Assembly (NCBI RefSeq): GCF_900103975.1
Contig: NZ_FNIR01000005.1
Span: 131,934-195,933 of the forward strand
Origin: Klenkia soli
Lineage (GTDB): Bacteria > Actinomycetota > Actinomycetes > Mycobacteriales > Geodermatophilaceae
Direction of reading: 5' to 3'
Length of the DNA stretch: 64,000 nt
A program made the position numbers and the translations under genes. Under the pieces are notes generated by a model that saw nothing but the letters and a program-made list of their open reading frames with translations, had not been told where the DNA came from and made no database searches. Positions 1 to 8,397 of this stretch are shown in pieces; the stretch's first letter is position 1, and every line of letters starts with the position of its first letter.

Positions 1-20
1 ACGGCTTCGATGCTGGCCAC
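1..20 (-). CDS. eno: probable enolase, first six codons only
   Basis: Read on the minus strand from position 20, a GTG opens the peptide V-A-S-I-E-A-V before the window ends. This matches the usual start of actinobacterial enolases (M-A-x-I-E-x-V, followed in the family by G-A-R-E-I-L-D-S-R). Enolase converts 2-phosphoglycerate to phosphoenolpyruvate. The position fits: in Mycobacterium, eno lies just beyond mazG. No Shine-Dalgarno is visible, but a TANNNT-type -10 (TAGGCT, 28-33) ends seven bases before the GTG, so the transcript may be leaderless. Only 20 bases are available, so the call rests on this short match plus synteny. Confidence 0.5.
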
Positions 21-73
21 GAGGAGGAGCCTATCGGGGCGGGGCCGCCCGCGGTGCGGGAGCATGGGCGGCG

Positions 74-1063
74 ATGACCGAGCCCCCGACCAGGCCCCCG
101 ACCAGGCCCTCGACCGGCCCCTCGACCGGCCCTCCGCCGTCCCGCCCGCACACCCGGGCCCGCACCCAGCTGCTGCTCGGGCTGGTGCCGGTGCTGGTGG
201 TCGGCGTGGCGCTGCTGGTCGTGCTGGCCCTGCGGCTGGGCACCACCCAGGAACCGCTGGCCCGGGCCACCGGCACGGCCACCGCGACCGTCGAGTCGGT
301 GCAGGACCGCGAGGTCGAGGTGGCGTTCACCGACGCCGACGGCCGCGACCGGCAGGGCCGCCTCGAGCTGCGCGAAGCCGTCGACGTCCCGACCGGTGCC
401 GAGATCGCCGTGCAGTACGCGCCGTCCGACGACGGCCTGGTCTACGCCGACGGGGACGCCGCGCACGCGGCGGTGCAGGACGTGCTGTTCGGGCTGGTCG
501 TGGTGGCGCTGGTGGTGGCCGCCGTCGTGGTGCTGACGGTGACCCGGGTGACGACCCGGCCCCGCCTGGCCCGCCGGCCGGCGACCACCGCGACCGCCAC
601 CCACCTCGTCGTCCGGCAGGGCCTGCTGGTGCGCAGCTGGCTCGAGCTGGGCACCGCGCGCGGGGTGCGCTGGCTGCCCGTGCACTGGGCGCCGGAGCTG
701 GACCGGATGCGGGCGGACACCGCCATCACGGTGCACGGCGACCCGGCCGTCGCCGCCCGGGTCCTGCCCGTGGTCGACGGCCAGCAGCTCTGGCCGTCGG
801 GCCGGTCCCGCCGCTCGGCCCCGCGCGGCGACGTGCGGCAGGCACCGGTCGACCCCGCCGCGACGGAGGTGGGCATGGCCCGCCAGCTGCGCGGCGACGC
901 CGTGGCCCTGGCCCTCGCCCCGGTCGTCGGCCTGCTGTGGGCCTACGTCGACGGCAGCGGTCCGGCCGGCTTCGCAGTCGCCACGGCGCTGGCCGCCGTC
1001 GTCCTGCTCTGGGTGCCGCAGCTGCTGGGTTCCTCCCCGGCCGCGGCGCGGGATCAGGGCTGA
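74..1063 (+). CDS. DUF3592-like integral membrane protein
   Basis: 329 residues, function unknown. The N-terminus (2-30) is a low-complexity Pro/Thr/Arg run made of near-repeats. A first membrane segment spans about residues 33-54. A hydrophilic beta-rich domain (about 60-130, with 'TATVESV' and 'GAEIAVQYAP') resembles the extracytoplasmic part of DUF3592 proteins. A second membrane segment lies near 138-160 and two more near 275-318. The cytoplasmic stretch between them is rich in Arg and Thr. The gene converges on mazG and their 3' ends overlap by ten bases. The membrane topology is seen in the sequence; the family match is by pattern only and no role can be given. The start is the first ATG after the left edge. 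Confidence 0.75.
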   Translation: MTEPPTRPPTRPSTGPSTGPPPSRPHTRARTQLLLGLVPVLVVGVALLVVLALRLGTTQEPLARATGTATATVESVQDREVEVAFTDADGRDRQGRLELREAVDVPTGAEIAVQYAPSDDGLVYADGDAAHAAVQDVLFGLVVVALVVAAVVVLTVTRVTTRPRLARRPATTATATHLVVRQGLLVRSWLELGTARGVRWLPVHWAPELDRMRADTAITVHGDPAVAARVLPVVDGQQLWPSGRSRRSAPRGDVRQAPVDPAATEVGMARQLRGDAVALALAPVVGLLWAYVDGSGPAGFAVATALAAVVLLWVPQLLGSSPAAARDQG

Positions 1064-1944
1064 GCGGCCGCCGCAGCCGCGTCGAGGTCGGCGGCGTACC
1101 CGCGGACGGCGGTGCGCAGGGCGTCCTCGACGTCCCAGCCACGCTGGGCGGCCGCGGCGACCGTCGCCAGCAGCTGCTCCCCCAGCGCGGCCTGGTCGGC
1201 CACGGCGAGCTCGGCCGGCGGCGGCGTGGGCAACCCGGCCCGGCGGGCCCGTGAGACCAGCGCCGCGCCCCACGCGGCCGCCGACTGCGACGACGAGACC
1301 CCCTCGGTGGGCGAGCGCCGCTGCTTCTCGGCCTTCTTGATCGCCTCCCACCCGGCCTCGACGCCGGCGACGTCGAGCTCGCCCGCGTCGGCGAACACGT
1401 GCGGGTGCCGGCGGACGAGCTTGGCCACCAGCTCGGCGGCCACGTCGTCGACGTCGAAGCCCTGCGGCGACTCCGCGGCGACGCGGGCGTGGAAGGCGAC
1501 CTGCAGCAGCACGTCGCCCAGCTCCTCGCGCATGGCCACCGGGTCCTCGTCGGTGATCGCGTCGTAGGCCTCGTGCGCCTCCTCCAGCAGGTAGCCGCGC
1601 AACGAGGCGTGGGTCTGCTCGGCGTCCCAGGGACACCCCCCGGGCGAGCGCAGCCGGTCCATGACGGCGACGACGTCCAGCAGCCGGGCGCCGACCGGCT
1701 CGGGTGCACCCACCACGACCTCGGCGTCACCGGCCTCCTCGGCGGTGAGCAGCAGGACGTCGTCGGGTCCCGCGTGCTCGGCACCGGGGACGTCGGTGAC
1801 CGCCAGCCCGGCCGCCCGCAGGGACGCGGCCGTCGCCGCCGCCCCGGGCAGGGCCAGCACGGCGGGCGCGTCGGCGAGCACCCGCCAGGCGGCGGGACCG
1901 AGGAGTCCGGGCAGGCGGGGGCTGACCGTCAGGAGGAGGGGCAC
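1054..1944 (-). CDS. mazG: MazG nucleoside triphosphate pyrophosphohydrolase
   Basis: Hydrolyses NTPs and dNTPs, including oxidised or aberrant ones, to NMP and PPi; in mycobacteria MazG protects against mutagenic nucleotides. 296 residues. After a variable N-terminal ~90 residues comes the family core: 'GCPWDAEQTH' at 103-112, then 'YLLEEAHEAYDAI' (E121, E122, E125, D128) and 'MREELGDVL' (E140, E141, D144). Together these give the ExxE and ExxD magnesium-binding helices. The GTG at 1944 was chosen because GGAG lies nine bases upstream and the upstream gene stops at 1949; longer frames would run into that gene. It is probably co-transcribed with the SurA-like lipoprotein gene. In M. tuberculosis mazG likewise sits between mfd and eno. 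Confidence 0.93.
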   Translation of the reverse strand: MPLLLTVSPRLPGLLGPAAWRVLADAPAVLALPGAAATAASLRAAGLAVTDVPGAEHAGPDDVLLLTAEEAGDAEVVVGAPEPVGARLLDVVAVMDRLRSPGGCPWDAEQTHASLRGYLLEEAHEAYDAITDEDPVAMREELGDVLLQVAFHARVAAESPQGFDVDDVAAELVAKLVRRHPHVFADAGELDVAGVEAGWEAIKKAEKQRRSPTEGVSSSQSAAAWGAALVSRARRAGLPTPPPAELAVADQAALGEQLLATVAAAAQRGWDVEDALRTAVRGYAADLDAAAAAAQP

Positions 1945-1948
1945 CCGA

Positions 1949-2941
1949 TCAGTCTCCGGCAGCGGACCCGTCGGTCGTCCCCCCGCCGGACAGGATCTGC
2001 ACCACGCCGCCGTCGCCGGCCACCACCGACCCGTCCTCCAGGGAGCCGTAGCGCGGGTTGACCGTGACGTCGAGCCCGGACTCGAGGTCGTCGACCACCG
2101 GCTGGGCGGCGTCGGAGGCGTCCTGCCGTGCCTGGCTGGTGAGGTCGGCCCGCAGGTCGTCGAGCGTCGGGAGCCCGACCTGGCCGACCACCACGCCACC
2201 GGTCTCGGCGACCGCGACGGTGAACACGCCCTCGGGCAGGGTGGCCTGCACCGGCTGGGCGAGCACCGAGGGCAGCTGGTCCGCCGTGCGCAGCTGCGGG
2301 GTGGTGAGGGTGTAGGTGCCGGCGTACTGGCCGGCCAGGGTGGCGTAGCTCGACGGGTCGGCGCGCAGCTGGGCGGCCACGGCGTCGGCGGTCGCCTGGT
2401 CGGGGACGGTGATGTAGCCCAGGTCGAACTGCTGCCCCGAGGTCTTCGCGTCCTCGTAGGCCGCCTGGATGCCGGCGTCGGTGAGGTCGGCGAGACCCTG
2501 CTCCTGCGCCAGCTCCTCGCGGACCAGCAGCTCGCGGATGATCTCGCGGGCGTCGTCGGGCACCAGGCCCTGCTGCTGGGCGAGCTGGGCGAACAGGGCG
2601 TCCTGGTCCTCCCCTGCCAGCAGCTCCTCGAGACGGGCGGCCACGTCGGCGTCGGTGACGGTGATGCCGTAGCGCTCCTCGACGGCGTCGTAGACCCGCT
2701 CGCCGATCATCAGGTTGAGCACCTGCCGGGCGAACCCGCCGTCGTCCAGCCCGGCCGCGTAGGTGGCGACGTCGTCGTCGGCCAGCCGCTCGGCGACGGC
2801 GGCCTGCAGCTGGGTGACCCCGACCTGCTCGTCGCCGACGTAGGCCGCGACGTCCGGGGACGTGCGGCAGCCGGCCAGGGCGGTGGAGCCCACCACGGCC
2901 AGGCCCAGGACCAGCAGGGACAGGATCGGACGTCGGCGCAC
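1949..2941 (-). CDS. SurA N-domain lipoprotein (PrsA/SurA-like)
   Basis: 330 residues with a lipoprotein signal peptide: Arg-rich n-region, hydrophobic core, then lipobox L-A-G-C with Cys25 as the acylated residue. It is therefore anchored on the outer face of the cytoplasmic membrane. The mature part starts like the SurA N-terminal chaperone domain ('VAAYVGDEQVGVTQLQ', a bait-like helix) and continues as a long alpha-helical, Gln/Ala/Asp-rich domain with 'LLVREELAQEQGL'. The C-terminal third contains a weak parvulin-like stretch, but I cannot identify the catalytic prolyl-isomerase residues. The likely role is folding of secreted proteins. mazG follows after four bases, so the two form an operon. 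The upstream 165 bases are shared with a divergent methyltransferase gene. Confidence 0.82.
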   Translation of the reverse strand: MRRRPILSLLVLGLAVVGSTALAGCRTSPDVAAYVGDEQVGVTQLQAAVAERLADDDVATYAAGLDDGGFARQVLNLMIGERVYDAVEERYGITVTDADVAARLEELLAGEDQDALFAQLAQQQGLVPDDAREIIRELLVREELAQEQGLADLTDAGIQAAYEDAKTSGQQFDLGYITVPDQATADAVAAQLRADPSSYATLAGQYAGTYTLTTPQLRTADQLPSVLAQPVQATLPEGVFTVAVAETGGVVVGQVGLPTLDDLRADLTSQARQDASDAAQPVVDDLESGLDVTVNPRYGSLEDGSVVAGDGGVVQILSGGGTTDGSAAGD

Positions 2942-3106
2942 GGGGTGACCTTCTCACGCCCGGGTGTGATCCACGGCGCAGCGGGCCACCCCGGACGAGC
3001 GAGGGGCGTCCTGCCGGCCGGCCCCCGGCCCTAGGCTCGCCGCAGAAGAGGAAGAGGTGGTCCACCCGATGGCTGGCACGGTGCTCACGACCCCGGCCGT
3101 GGATCG

Positions 3107-3991
3107 ATGACCGCTGACGAGCGGTGCCCGTCCTGCGGGGCGACCGGCACGACCCTGCTGCGTGATCGCGACACCAGCGGCCACGGCTACGTCCGGTGCA
3201 CCGGGTGCGGGTTGGGCCGCATCGACCCGCTGCCGGCGCCGACGGCGCTGGCCGCCGTCTACGACGAGGACTACTTCGTCGCCGGGGGCGCGCGCGGTGG
3301 CTACCAGGACTACGAGGCCGATGCCCGGGTCCACCGCCGCACGGCGCAGCGCCGGCTCGACCGGGTGGATCGGCACGCCGGCGCCCCCGTCGGCCGGCCG
3401 GTGCTGGTCGACGTCGGCGCCGCCACCGGGCACCTCGCGTCCGTCGCCGCGGCACGCGGGTGGGACCCCGTGGCCGTCGAGCCCTCGCGCTGGGCCGCCG
3501 AGCGCGCACGCGGCCGCGGGCTGACCGTCGTCCCGACGCTGGATGAGGTCGACCGCACCCCGGGGTCGGTCGACGTGGTGACCTTCTTCCAGTCCCTCGA
3601 GCACGTCCCCGACCCGGTGGCCGACCTGGCCCGGGCCGCGGAGCTGCTCCGCCCCGGTGGCTGGCTGGTGTGCGAGACGTGGGACCTGTCCAGCCGCACG
3701 GCGCGGGCCGCCGGGGCGGGGTGGCAGCAGCTGACCGCGCCCTCGGTCCTGTGGCTGCTGGACCCGCCCAGCGGGGCGCGGCTCGTCCGGGGGGCCGGGT
3801 TGGAACCGGTGTCCTGGCGGCGGAGCCCGAAGTCGGTGAGCCTGGCCACGGTGCTCGGTCAGCTCGCGTCCTCGGCACCGGCCGCGGTCGGCCGGGCCCT
3901 GCAGCGGGCCGTGCCGCTGACCAGCCGGGTGCCGGTGCCCTACCCGCTGGACGACCTGGTCACGTTCGTGGCCCGCCGCCCGCCGGGCTGA
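3107..3991 (+). CDS. class I SAM-dependent methyltransferase with zinc ribbon
   Basis: 294 residues. An N-terminal four-cysteine knuckle (C7-P-S-C10 and C31-T-G-C34) is followed by 'YDEDYF', the usual lead-in of Methyltransf_23-type sugar and lipid methyltransferases. The SAM-binding loop 'VLVDVGAATGHL' is near residue 99. Motif III is 'FFQSLEHVPDPV' and a post-motif is 'LLRPGGWLVCET'. Substrate unknown; enzymes of this type often modify surface glycans. The neighbouring permease and UDP-GlcNAc epimerase support a glycan role, by inference. The gene converges on the permease and their coding regions overlap by 32 bases (3960-3991). ATG start at 3107; an alternative frame start is not better supported. 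Confidence 0.85.
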   Translation: MTADERCPSCGATGTTLLRDRDTSGHGYVRCTGCGLGRIDPLPAPTALAAVYDEDYFVAGGARGGYQDYEADARVHRRTAQRRLDRVDRHAGAPVGRPVLVDVGAATGHLASVAAARGWDPVAVEPSRWAAERARGRGLTVVPTLDEVDRTPGSVDVVTFFQSLEHVPDPVADLARAAELLRPGGWLVCETWDLSSRTARAAGAGWQQLTAPSVLWLLDPPSGARLVRGAGLEPVSWRRSPKSVSLATVLGQLASSAPAAVGRALQRAVPLTSRVPVPYPLDDLVTFVARRPPG

Positions 3992-4790
3992 GCCGGCCGT
4001 CGGTCCGCTCCCCGCGCAGGAGCTGCAGCGCACCGGCCAGCGCCAGGCCGCACCCGACGACGGCGACCGGACCCCAGCCAGCCCGCATCCGCTCGTCGAG
4101 CAACCAGTGCCCCAAGGCGGCCGGCACCACGGTGCTGGTGACGTACATCGTGGCCAGCACGGGCACGGCCGGTGCCGCCGCCAGGCCCCGGGTGAGGTGC
4201 GCCTGGCCCAGCAGCAGACCGGCCGCCGTGACCGCCCCGACCACCCACACGAGCGCCGGCAGGTCCCAGAACCGCCACCAGTCGGCGGGCAGCCGCGAGA
4301 CGACCGTGCGGGCACCCACCGCTGCCACGGAGAAGCCGACGCCGGCCAGCACGCCCAGCAGCCAGGCCCGGGGCGGCAGCAGCAGACCCGCCGCGGTGAC
4401 CACCGCCAGACCGGCCGACCAGACCAGGACCGTCGACTCCCGCCCACCTGCCGGGCCGGGCACGGTCGCCGCCCCCAGGAGCGCCAGCCCGGCCACGGTC
4501 CCGACGAGGGCGAGGGCGTCGATGCGCGAGAACCGTCGGACGCCGGCGACCTGCTGCAGCACGGCGGTGACGGCGAGGGCGGCCACGACCGCGGACTGGA
4601 CGACGAGCAGCGGCAGGTCGCGCCGGGCCACGAAGGCCAGCAGGAACCCGCCGCCCTGCAGGGCCGTGCCGGTCCACCAGGACGCCGACCGGAGCACCGG
4701 ACCAGCCTCCTGCGCCCCGGCGCTGAGCCGGGAGCCGGCGACGCCGTAGCAGAGCACGGCGACCGCGAGGGCCACCACGCCGAGGATCAC
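3960..4790 (-). CDS. EamA/DMT-type multispanning permease
   Basis: 276 residues, almost wholly hydrophobic, with about nine or ten membrane helices and short Arg-containing loops. The pattern is that of the drug/metabolite transporter (EamA) superfamily: two halves of similar length, with 'VPVLATMYVTSTVVPAALGHWLLDE' -like C-terminal helices (positions about 215-240). The substrate is unknown. The GTG at 4790 overlaps the wecB stop in a GTGA arrangement, so translation is probably coupled to wecB. Together with the divergent sugar transferase this suggests export or handling of a glycan precursor, which is inference. Longer frames upstream lie inside wecB and read as Arg/Pro-rich nonsense, so they were discarded. 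Confidence 0.8.
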   Translation of the reverse strand: MILGVVALAVAVLCYGVAGSRLSAGAQEAGPVLRSASWWTGTALQGGGFLLAFVARRDLPLLVVQSAVVAALAVTAVLQQVAGVRRFSRIDALALVGTVAGLALLGAATVPGPAGGRESTVLVWSAGLAVVTAAGLLLPPRAWLLGVLAGVGFSVAAVGARTVVSRLPADWWRFWDLPALVWVVGAVTAAGLLLGQAHLTRGLAAAPAVPVLATMYVTSTVVPAALGHWLLDERMRAGWGPVAVVGCGLALAGALQLLRGERTDGRLSPAGGGPRT

Positions 4791-5884
4791 CGGGGCACCG
4801 GCCACCGGCGGTCGATCTCGGCGACGATCCGCGCGCTCGCGCTGTCGGTGCCGTAGGGCAGGGGGCGCACCGCCAGGTCCGCGGTCCACGAGGGGACGTC
4901 CGCCCAGGCCTGCTCGAGCACCCCGACCGGGTCGGCGTCGCCCAGCAGGCGGCACCACCCGTCGAGCAGCTCGGGGCGCTCGGTGCTGTTGCGCAGCACG
5001 ACGAGGGGACGACGGAGCAGGCAGGCCTCCTCCTGCACGCCCCCGGAGTCGCTGACCAGGAGCCCGGCGGCGGCCTCGAGCGCCAGGAACTGGCGTGGAC
5101 CCACCGGGTCGACGGTGCGCACGCCGGCCAGCCGGTCGGTCAGGTCGAACTCAGCCAGCCGGGCGCGGGTGTGCGGGTGCAGCGGCAGCACGACGGTCAC
5201 CCTGCGGGCGAGGGCGGCCAGCCCGTCGGCCAGCGCCGCGAGGGTCCGCCGGTCGTCCACGTTGCTGGCCCGGTGCACGGTGGCCAGCGCGAAACCACCG
5301 CGCTCGAGCCCCAGGCCCCCCAGGAGGGTGTCGGCCTCACCCGTCCGCGGGACGAGATCGCTGAGCGCATCCGCCAGGGTGTTCCCCGTGACCTCGATGC
5401 GGTCGGCCGCCACCCCCTCCCGCTCCAGGCGGGCGGCGTTGGCCGCGATCGGCACGCAGCACAGGTCCGAGATGCGGTCGACGAGCAACCGGTTGCTCTC
5501 CTCGGGCATCGACCGGTCGTCGCTGCGCAGGCCGGCCTCGACGTGCACCAGCGGCGTGCCCGTGGCGTTGGCCGCCAACGCCCCGGCCAGGGTGGAGTTG
5601 GTGTCGCCCTGCACCACCACGGCGCGCACCGGGTGCTCGATCAGGAGGCGGGTCAGCAGCTCGGTGGCGCGCCCGATCTGCTCGCCCCGGCTGCGCCCGC
5701 CGACGGCGATGTGGTGCGCGATGGGCGGCATCGGCAGGTCGCCGACGACGTCGGCCCACAGGGTCGCGTCGTAGTGCTGGCCGGTGTGCACGACGACCGC
5801 CCGGTCACCCAGCGCGCGGGCGACGTAGGCCAGCTTCACGGCCTCCGGACGGGTGCCGACCACCACCGCCGTACCTGACGACAT
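4787..5884 (-). CDS. wecB: UDP-N-acetylglucosamine 2-epimerase (non-hydrolysing)
   Basis: Interconverts UDP-GlcNAc and UDP-ManNAc in the cytoplasm to supply ManNAc units for surface polysaccharide. 365 residues, the usual family length. Family motifs in order: 'VVVGTRPEAVKLA' (8-20), 'VVQGDTNSTLAGA', 'HVEAGLRSDDRSMPEESNR' with the catalytic Glu and Asp, 'GNTLADAL', 'VHRASNVDD', and 'LLVSDSGGVQEEA' near the C-terminus. The ATG at 5884 has a GGGGGA run just upstream; a second ATG four codons earlier is possible. The EamA-like gene follows with a 4-base overlap. The first sugar transferase gene is divergent, 105 bases away. Confidence 0.93.
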   Translation of the reverse strand: MSSGTAVVVGTRPEAVKLAYVARALGDRAVVVHTGQHYDATLWADVVGDLPMPPIAHHIAVGGRSRGEQIGRATELLTRLLIEHPVRAVVVQGDTNSTLAGALAANATGTPLVHVEAGLRSDDRSMPEESNRLLVDRISDLCCVPIAANAARLEREGVAADRIEVTGNTLADALSDLVPRTGEADTLLGGLGLERGGFALATVHRASNVDDRRTLAALADGLAALARRVTVVLPLHPHTRARLAEFDLTDRLAGVRTVDPVGPRQFLALEAAAGLLVSDSGGVQEEACLLRRPLVVLRNSTERPELLDGWCRLLGDADPVGVLEQAWADVPSWTADLAVRPLPYGTDSASARIVAEIDRRWPVPR

Positions 5885-5989
5885 GCCATCCCCCATCCTG
5901 GTGACCCGGACCCGTGCTCGGCTCCGCTCCGCGGCTCGACCTGCCGACCATGCCACAGCCGACCCCCCCAACCCTGCGAGGACGCGTCC

Positions 5990-7378
5990 GTGACCGTGAC
6001 CACCTCCGCCAGCGGCCCTGCCGCGGCGACGAGGCTCGCCCCGAGCTGGCTGGACCGCGTGTCCGGGGTGTCCCTCGCCCTGGCGGCGGCGGACGTCCTC
6101 ACGGCGGCCGCCGTGCTGGTCGCCGCCGGGCACAGCACGGACGTCGCCGCGTTCGCCGTGGCCGTGGTGGCCCTCCGGCTCGGTGCGCGGCTGTACCGGG
6201 TCCGGCTGCGGCTGTCGTTCCTGGACGACGTCCCCCGTGCGCTGACCTCCACCGCGCTGGCCTCCCTCGTCGGTGTCGCGGCCGGGCACTGGCTCGTCCC
6301 CGGCACCGACGTCGTCCCGCGGGTGGGCTGGTCCGCGGCGGCCTTCCTGCTCGCCACGTCGGTCCTGCACGTCCTGGTCCTCTCGACCGGGCGCTGGGTC
6401 CGCCGGCACTGGGGCATCGGCGAGCGCACCCTCGTGCTGGGTGCCGGGCACGTCGGCGTGGAGTTGGCCACCACGATGCTCGAGCACCCGGAGTTCGGGC
6501 TCCGGCCGGTCGGTTTCCTCGACGGCGCACCCCTGGGGGCGTCCCCTCCCCTGCCGGTGCTGGGCACCTCCGTGGCGGACCTGGCCGGCATCATCGAGCA
6601 GTACGGCGTGCAGACCGTCGTCATGGCCTTCAGCTCCGACCGCGAGGCGAAGCTGATCGACGCGGTGATCGAGGGCACCCGCAACGGCACCGGCCTGCTG
6701 GTAGTCCCCCGGCTCTACGAGCTGCACCACGACGGGCCCGACGTCGAGCGGCTGCGCGGCTACCCGCTCATCCGCTTCCACGGCGACCCCGGCCGGCGTC
6801 CCACCTGGTGGGCCAAGCGCGGGTTCGACCTGCTGGTCGCGGCCACCGCCCTCGCCGTGCTGTCCCCCGTCCTGCTGCTGGCGGCCCTCGGCGTCCTGGC
6901 CGAGGGGGGCCGGCCGATCATCTTCCGGCAGGAACGGGTCGGCCTGGACGGCCGACCGTTCGACATCTACAAGTTCCGCAGCCTGCGGCCGGTCGACGAG
7001 GCGGAGTCCCAGCAGACCTGGACCATCGCCGACGACCCCCGGCTGGGCCCGGTGGGCCGCGTCCTGCGGCGGACCTCGGTCGACGAGCTCCCCCAGCTGT
7101 GGAACATCGTCCGCGGGGACATGAGCCTGGTCGGTCCCCGACCCGAGCGACCGGGCTTCGCCGCGGCCTTCGCGGTGGAGCACGCCCGGTACTGGGCCCG
7201 GCACCGGGTCCCGGTGGGGCTGACCGGCCTGGCCCAGGTCAACGGGCTGCGGGGCGACACCTCGATCGACGACCGCGCCCGCTTCGACAACTACTACATC
7301 GCCAACTGGTCGCTGTGGCTCGACGTGAAGATCATCCTGCTGACGGTGCGCGAGGTGTTCGGCGCCGGCGGTCGCTGA
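5990..7378 (+). CDS. polyprenyl-phosphate sugar-1-phosphate transferase (EPS initiation)
   Basis: Transfers a sugar-1-phosphate from a nucleotide sugar to undecaprenyl phosphate, the first step of exopolysaccharide assembly at the inner membrane face. 462 residues, GTG start. Four N-terminal membrane helices lie within about residues 20-140. A CoA-binding-like domain follows ('TLVLGAGHVGVELA', 'RPVGFLDGAPLG'). The C-terminal bacterial sugar transferase domain begins near residue 270 with 'KRGFDLLVAATAL', then 'FRQERVGLDG', 'FDIYKFRSL', 'TSVDELPQLWNIVRGDMS' and 'LVGPRPERPGF'. This is the WcaJ/CpsE architecture. The gene is divergent from wecB, and its stop is only five bases from the convergent deacetylase stop. 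A second enzyme of the same family is at 16036-17790. Confidence 0.92.
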   Translation: MTVTTSASGPAAATRLAPSWLDRVSGVSLALAAADVLTAAAVLVAAGHSTDVAAFAVAVVALRLGARLYRVRLRLSFLDDVPRALTSTALASLVGVAAGHWLVPGTDVVPRVGWSAAAFLLATSVLHVLVLSTGRWVRRHWGIGERTLVLGAGHVGVELATTMLEHPEFGLRPVGFLDGAPLGASPPLPVLGTSVADLAGIIEQYGVQTVVMAFSSDREAKLIDAVIEGTRNGTGLLVVPRLYELHHDGPDVERLRGYPLIRFHGDPGRRPTWWAKRGFDLLVAATALAVLSPVLLLAALGVLAEGGRPIIFRQERVGLDGRPFDIYKFRSLRPVDEAESQQTWTIADDPRLGPVGRVLRRTSVDELPQLWNIVRGDMSLVGPRPERPGFAAAFAVEHARYWARHRVPVGLTGLAQVNGLRGDTSIDDRARFDNYYIANWSLWLDVKIILLTVREVFGAGGR

Positions 7379-7383
7379 CCCCG

Positions 7384-8397
7384 TCAGCGGCGGAGCAGCG
7401 CGCGCACCCGGGAGCTGGTGGACCCCGGTCCGGCCGTGTCGTGCCCGAGCACCGTGCCACCCACGGGCAGCGCGGCGGCGTGCGCCCGCGTCTGGCCGAG
7501 CGTCCAGTGCTTCGTCAGCGACCGCAGCAGGTGGTCCAGCACCCGGGCCTTCTCGGCAGCCGGGATCTGCATGCCGGGGAAGAACTCCAGGCCGGGGGCG
7601 TCCGCGGCGTCGAGCAGGTCCAACGGGTGCAGCAGCAGGCTGGGGGCGGTGCCGGTGAGCAGGCAGGCCCGGACCGCGGCGGCCACCATCAGCTTCGCCA
7701 GGCGGGGGTTGACCGAGTGGGCGTGCAGCACGTAGCTGGCGTGCACCGGCACTCGGGCCAGCGGCATCGTGGTGACCGGCAGCTCGGCCAACCCGGCCGC
7801 CGACGCCGGTCCGCGCACGTCCCAGCGGTAGGGCTTGACCGGCCGGAGCACCTCCGACGCCGACCCGAACAGGGCGACGCGCTGGTCGAGCTCCTCGGCC
7901 GGCAGCTGGGAGGTCTTGAAGTAGTAGGCGCGGGCCAGCGGGCCGATCCAGGTGGGCAGCGTGGTGGCGTCGTACTCGTAGCCGCGCTCGGCCAGCAGCT
8001 CCAGCAGCTCGGGGCTCAGGCTGTACCCGGGACCGCGGAACCCCACCGGCCGCGGCGCCCCGGCGTCGACCACCGCCTGCTCGGTGCGGTCGAGCTCCGC
8101 CTCCAGCTGCCCCCGGTCGTAGAGGTGCAGCCACGGCTCGTGCTCGTAGGAGTGGTTGGCGACCTCGTGCCCGGCGGCGGCCATCTCCGACACCAACCGC
8201 TGACCGTCCTCCTTCGCGGCGTCGTGCCCGACGACGAAGACGGTGCCGGTGATCCCGTGCCGGCCGTACAGGTCGAGCAGGCGCGGGCGGAGTGCGTCGA
8301 GGTAGCTGGGGCGCGCCTCCCACGTGCTGTCGCCGTGGGTCTTCAGGTAGGACCACAGGTTGTCGGCGTCCAGGCTGACGCTGCCCTGGCGGGTCAT
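7384..8397 (-). CDS. polysaccharide deacetylase family protein
   Basis: 337 residues of the NodB/CE4-like fold. Metal-site motifs visible: 'SVSLDADNLWSYL' near the N-terminus (Asp pair), 'HEVANHSYEHEPWL' (H-x3-H) near residue 80, and 'GFRGPGYSLSPELL'. The late His motif is probably in 'LLLHPLDLL'. The family removes N-acetyl groups from glycans. This cytosolic-looking variant has no signal peptide, so it may act on a lipid-linked or nucleotide-linked precursor; that is inference. The ATG at 8397 overlaps the stop of the FAD oxidoreductase gene (ATGA), so the two form a translationally coupled pair within the polysaccharide region. Confidence 0.88.
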   Translation of the reverse strand: MTRQGSVSLDADNLWSYLKTHGDSTWEARPSYLDALRPRLLDLYGRHGITGTVFVVGHDAAKEDGQRLVSEMAAAGHEVANHSYEHEPWLHLYDRGQLEAELDRTEQAVVDAGAPRPVGFRGPGYSLSPELLELLAERGYEYDATTLPTWIGPLARAYYFKTSQLPAEELDQRVALFGSASEVLRPVKPYRWDVRGPASAAGLAELPVTTMPLARVPVHASYVLHAHSVNPRLAKLMVAAAVRACLLTGTAPSLLLHPLDLLDAADAPGLEFFPGMQIPAAEKARVLDHLLRSLTKHWTLGQTRAHAAALPVGGTVLGHDTAGPGSTSSRVRALLRR

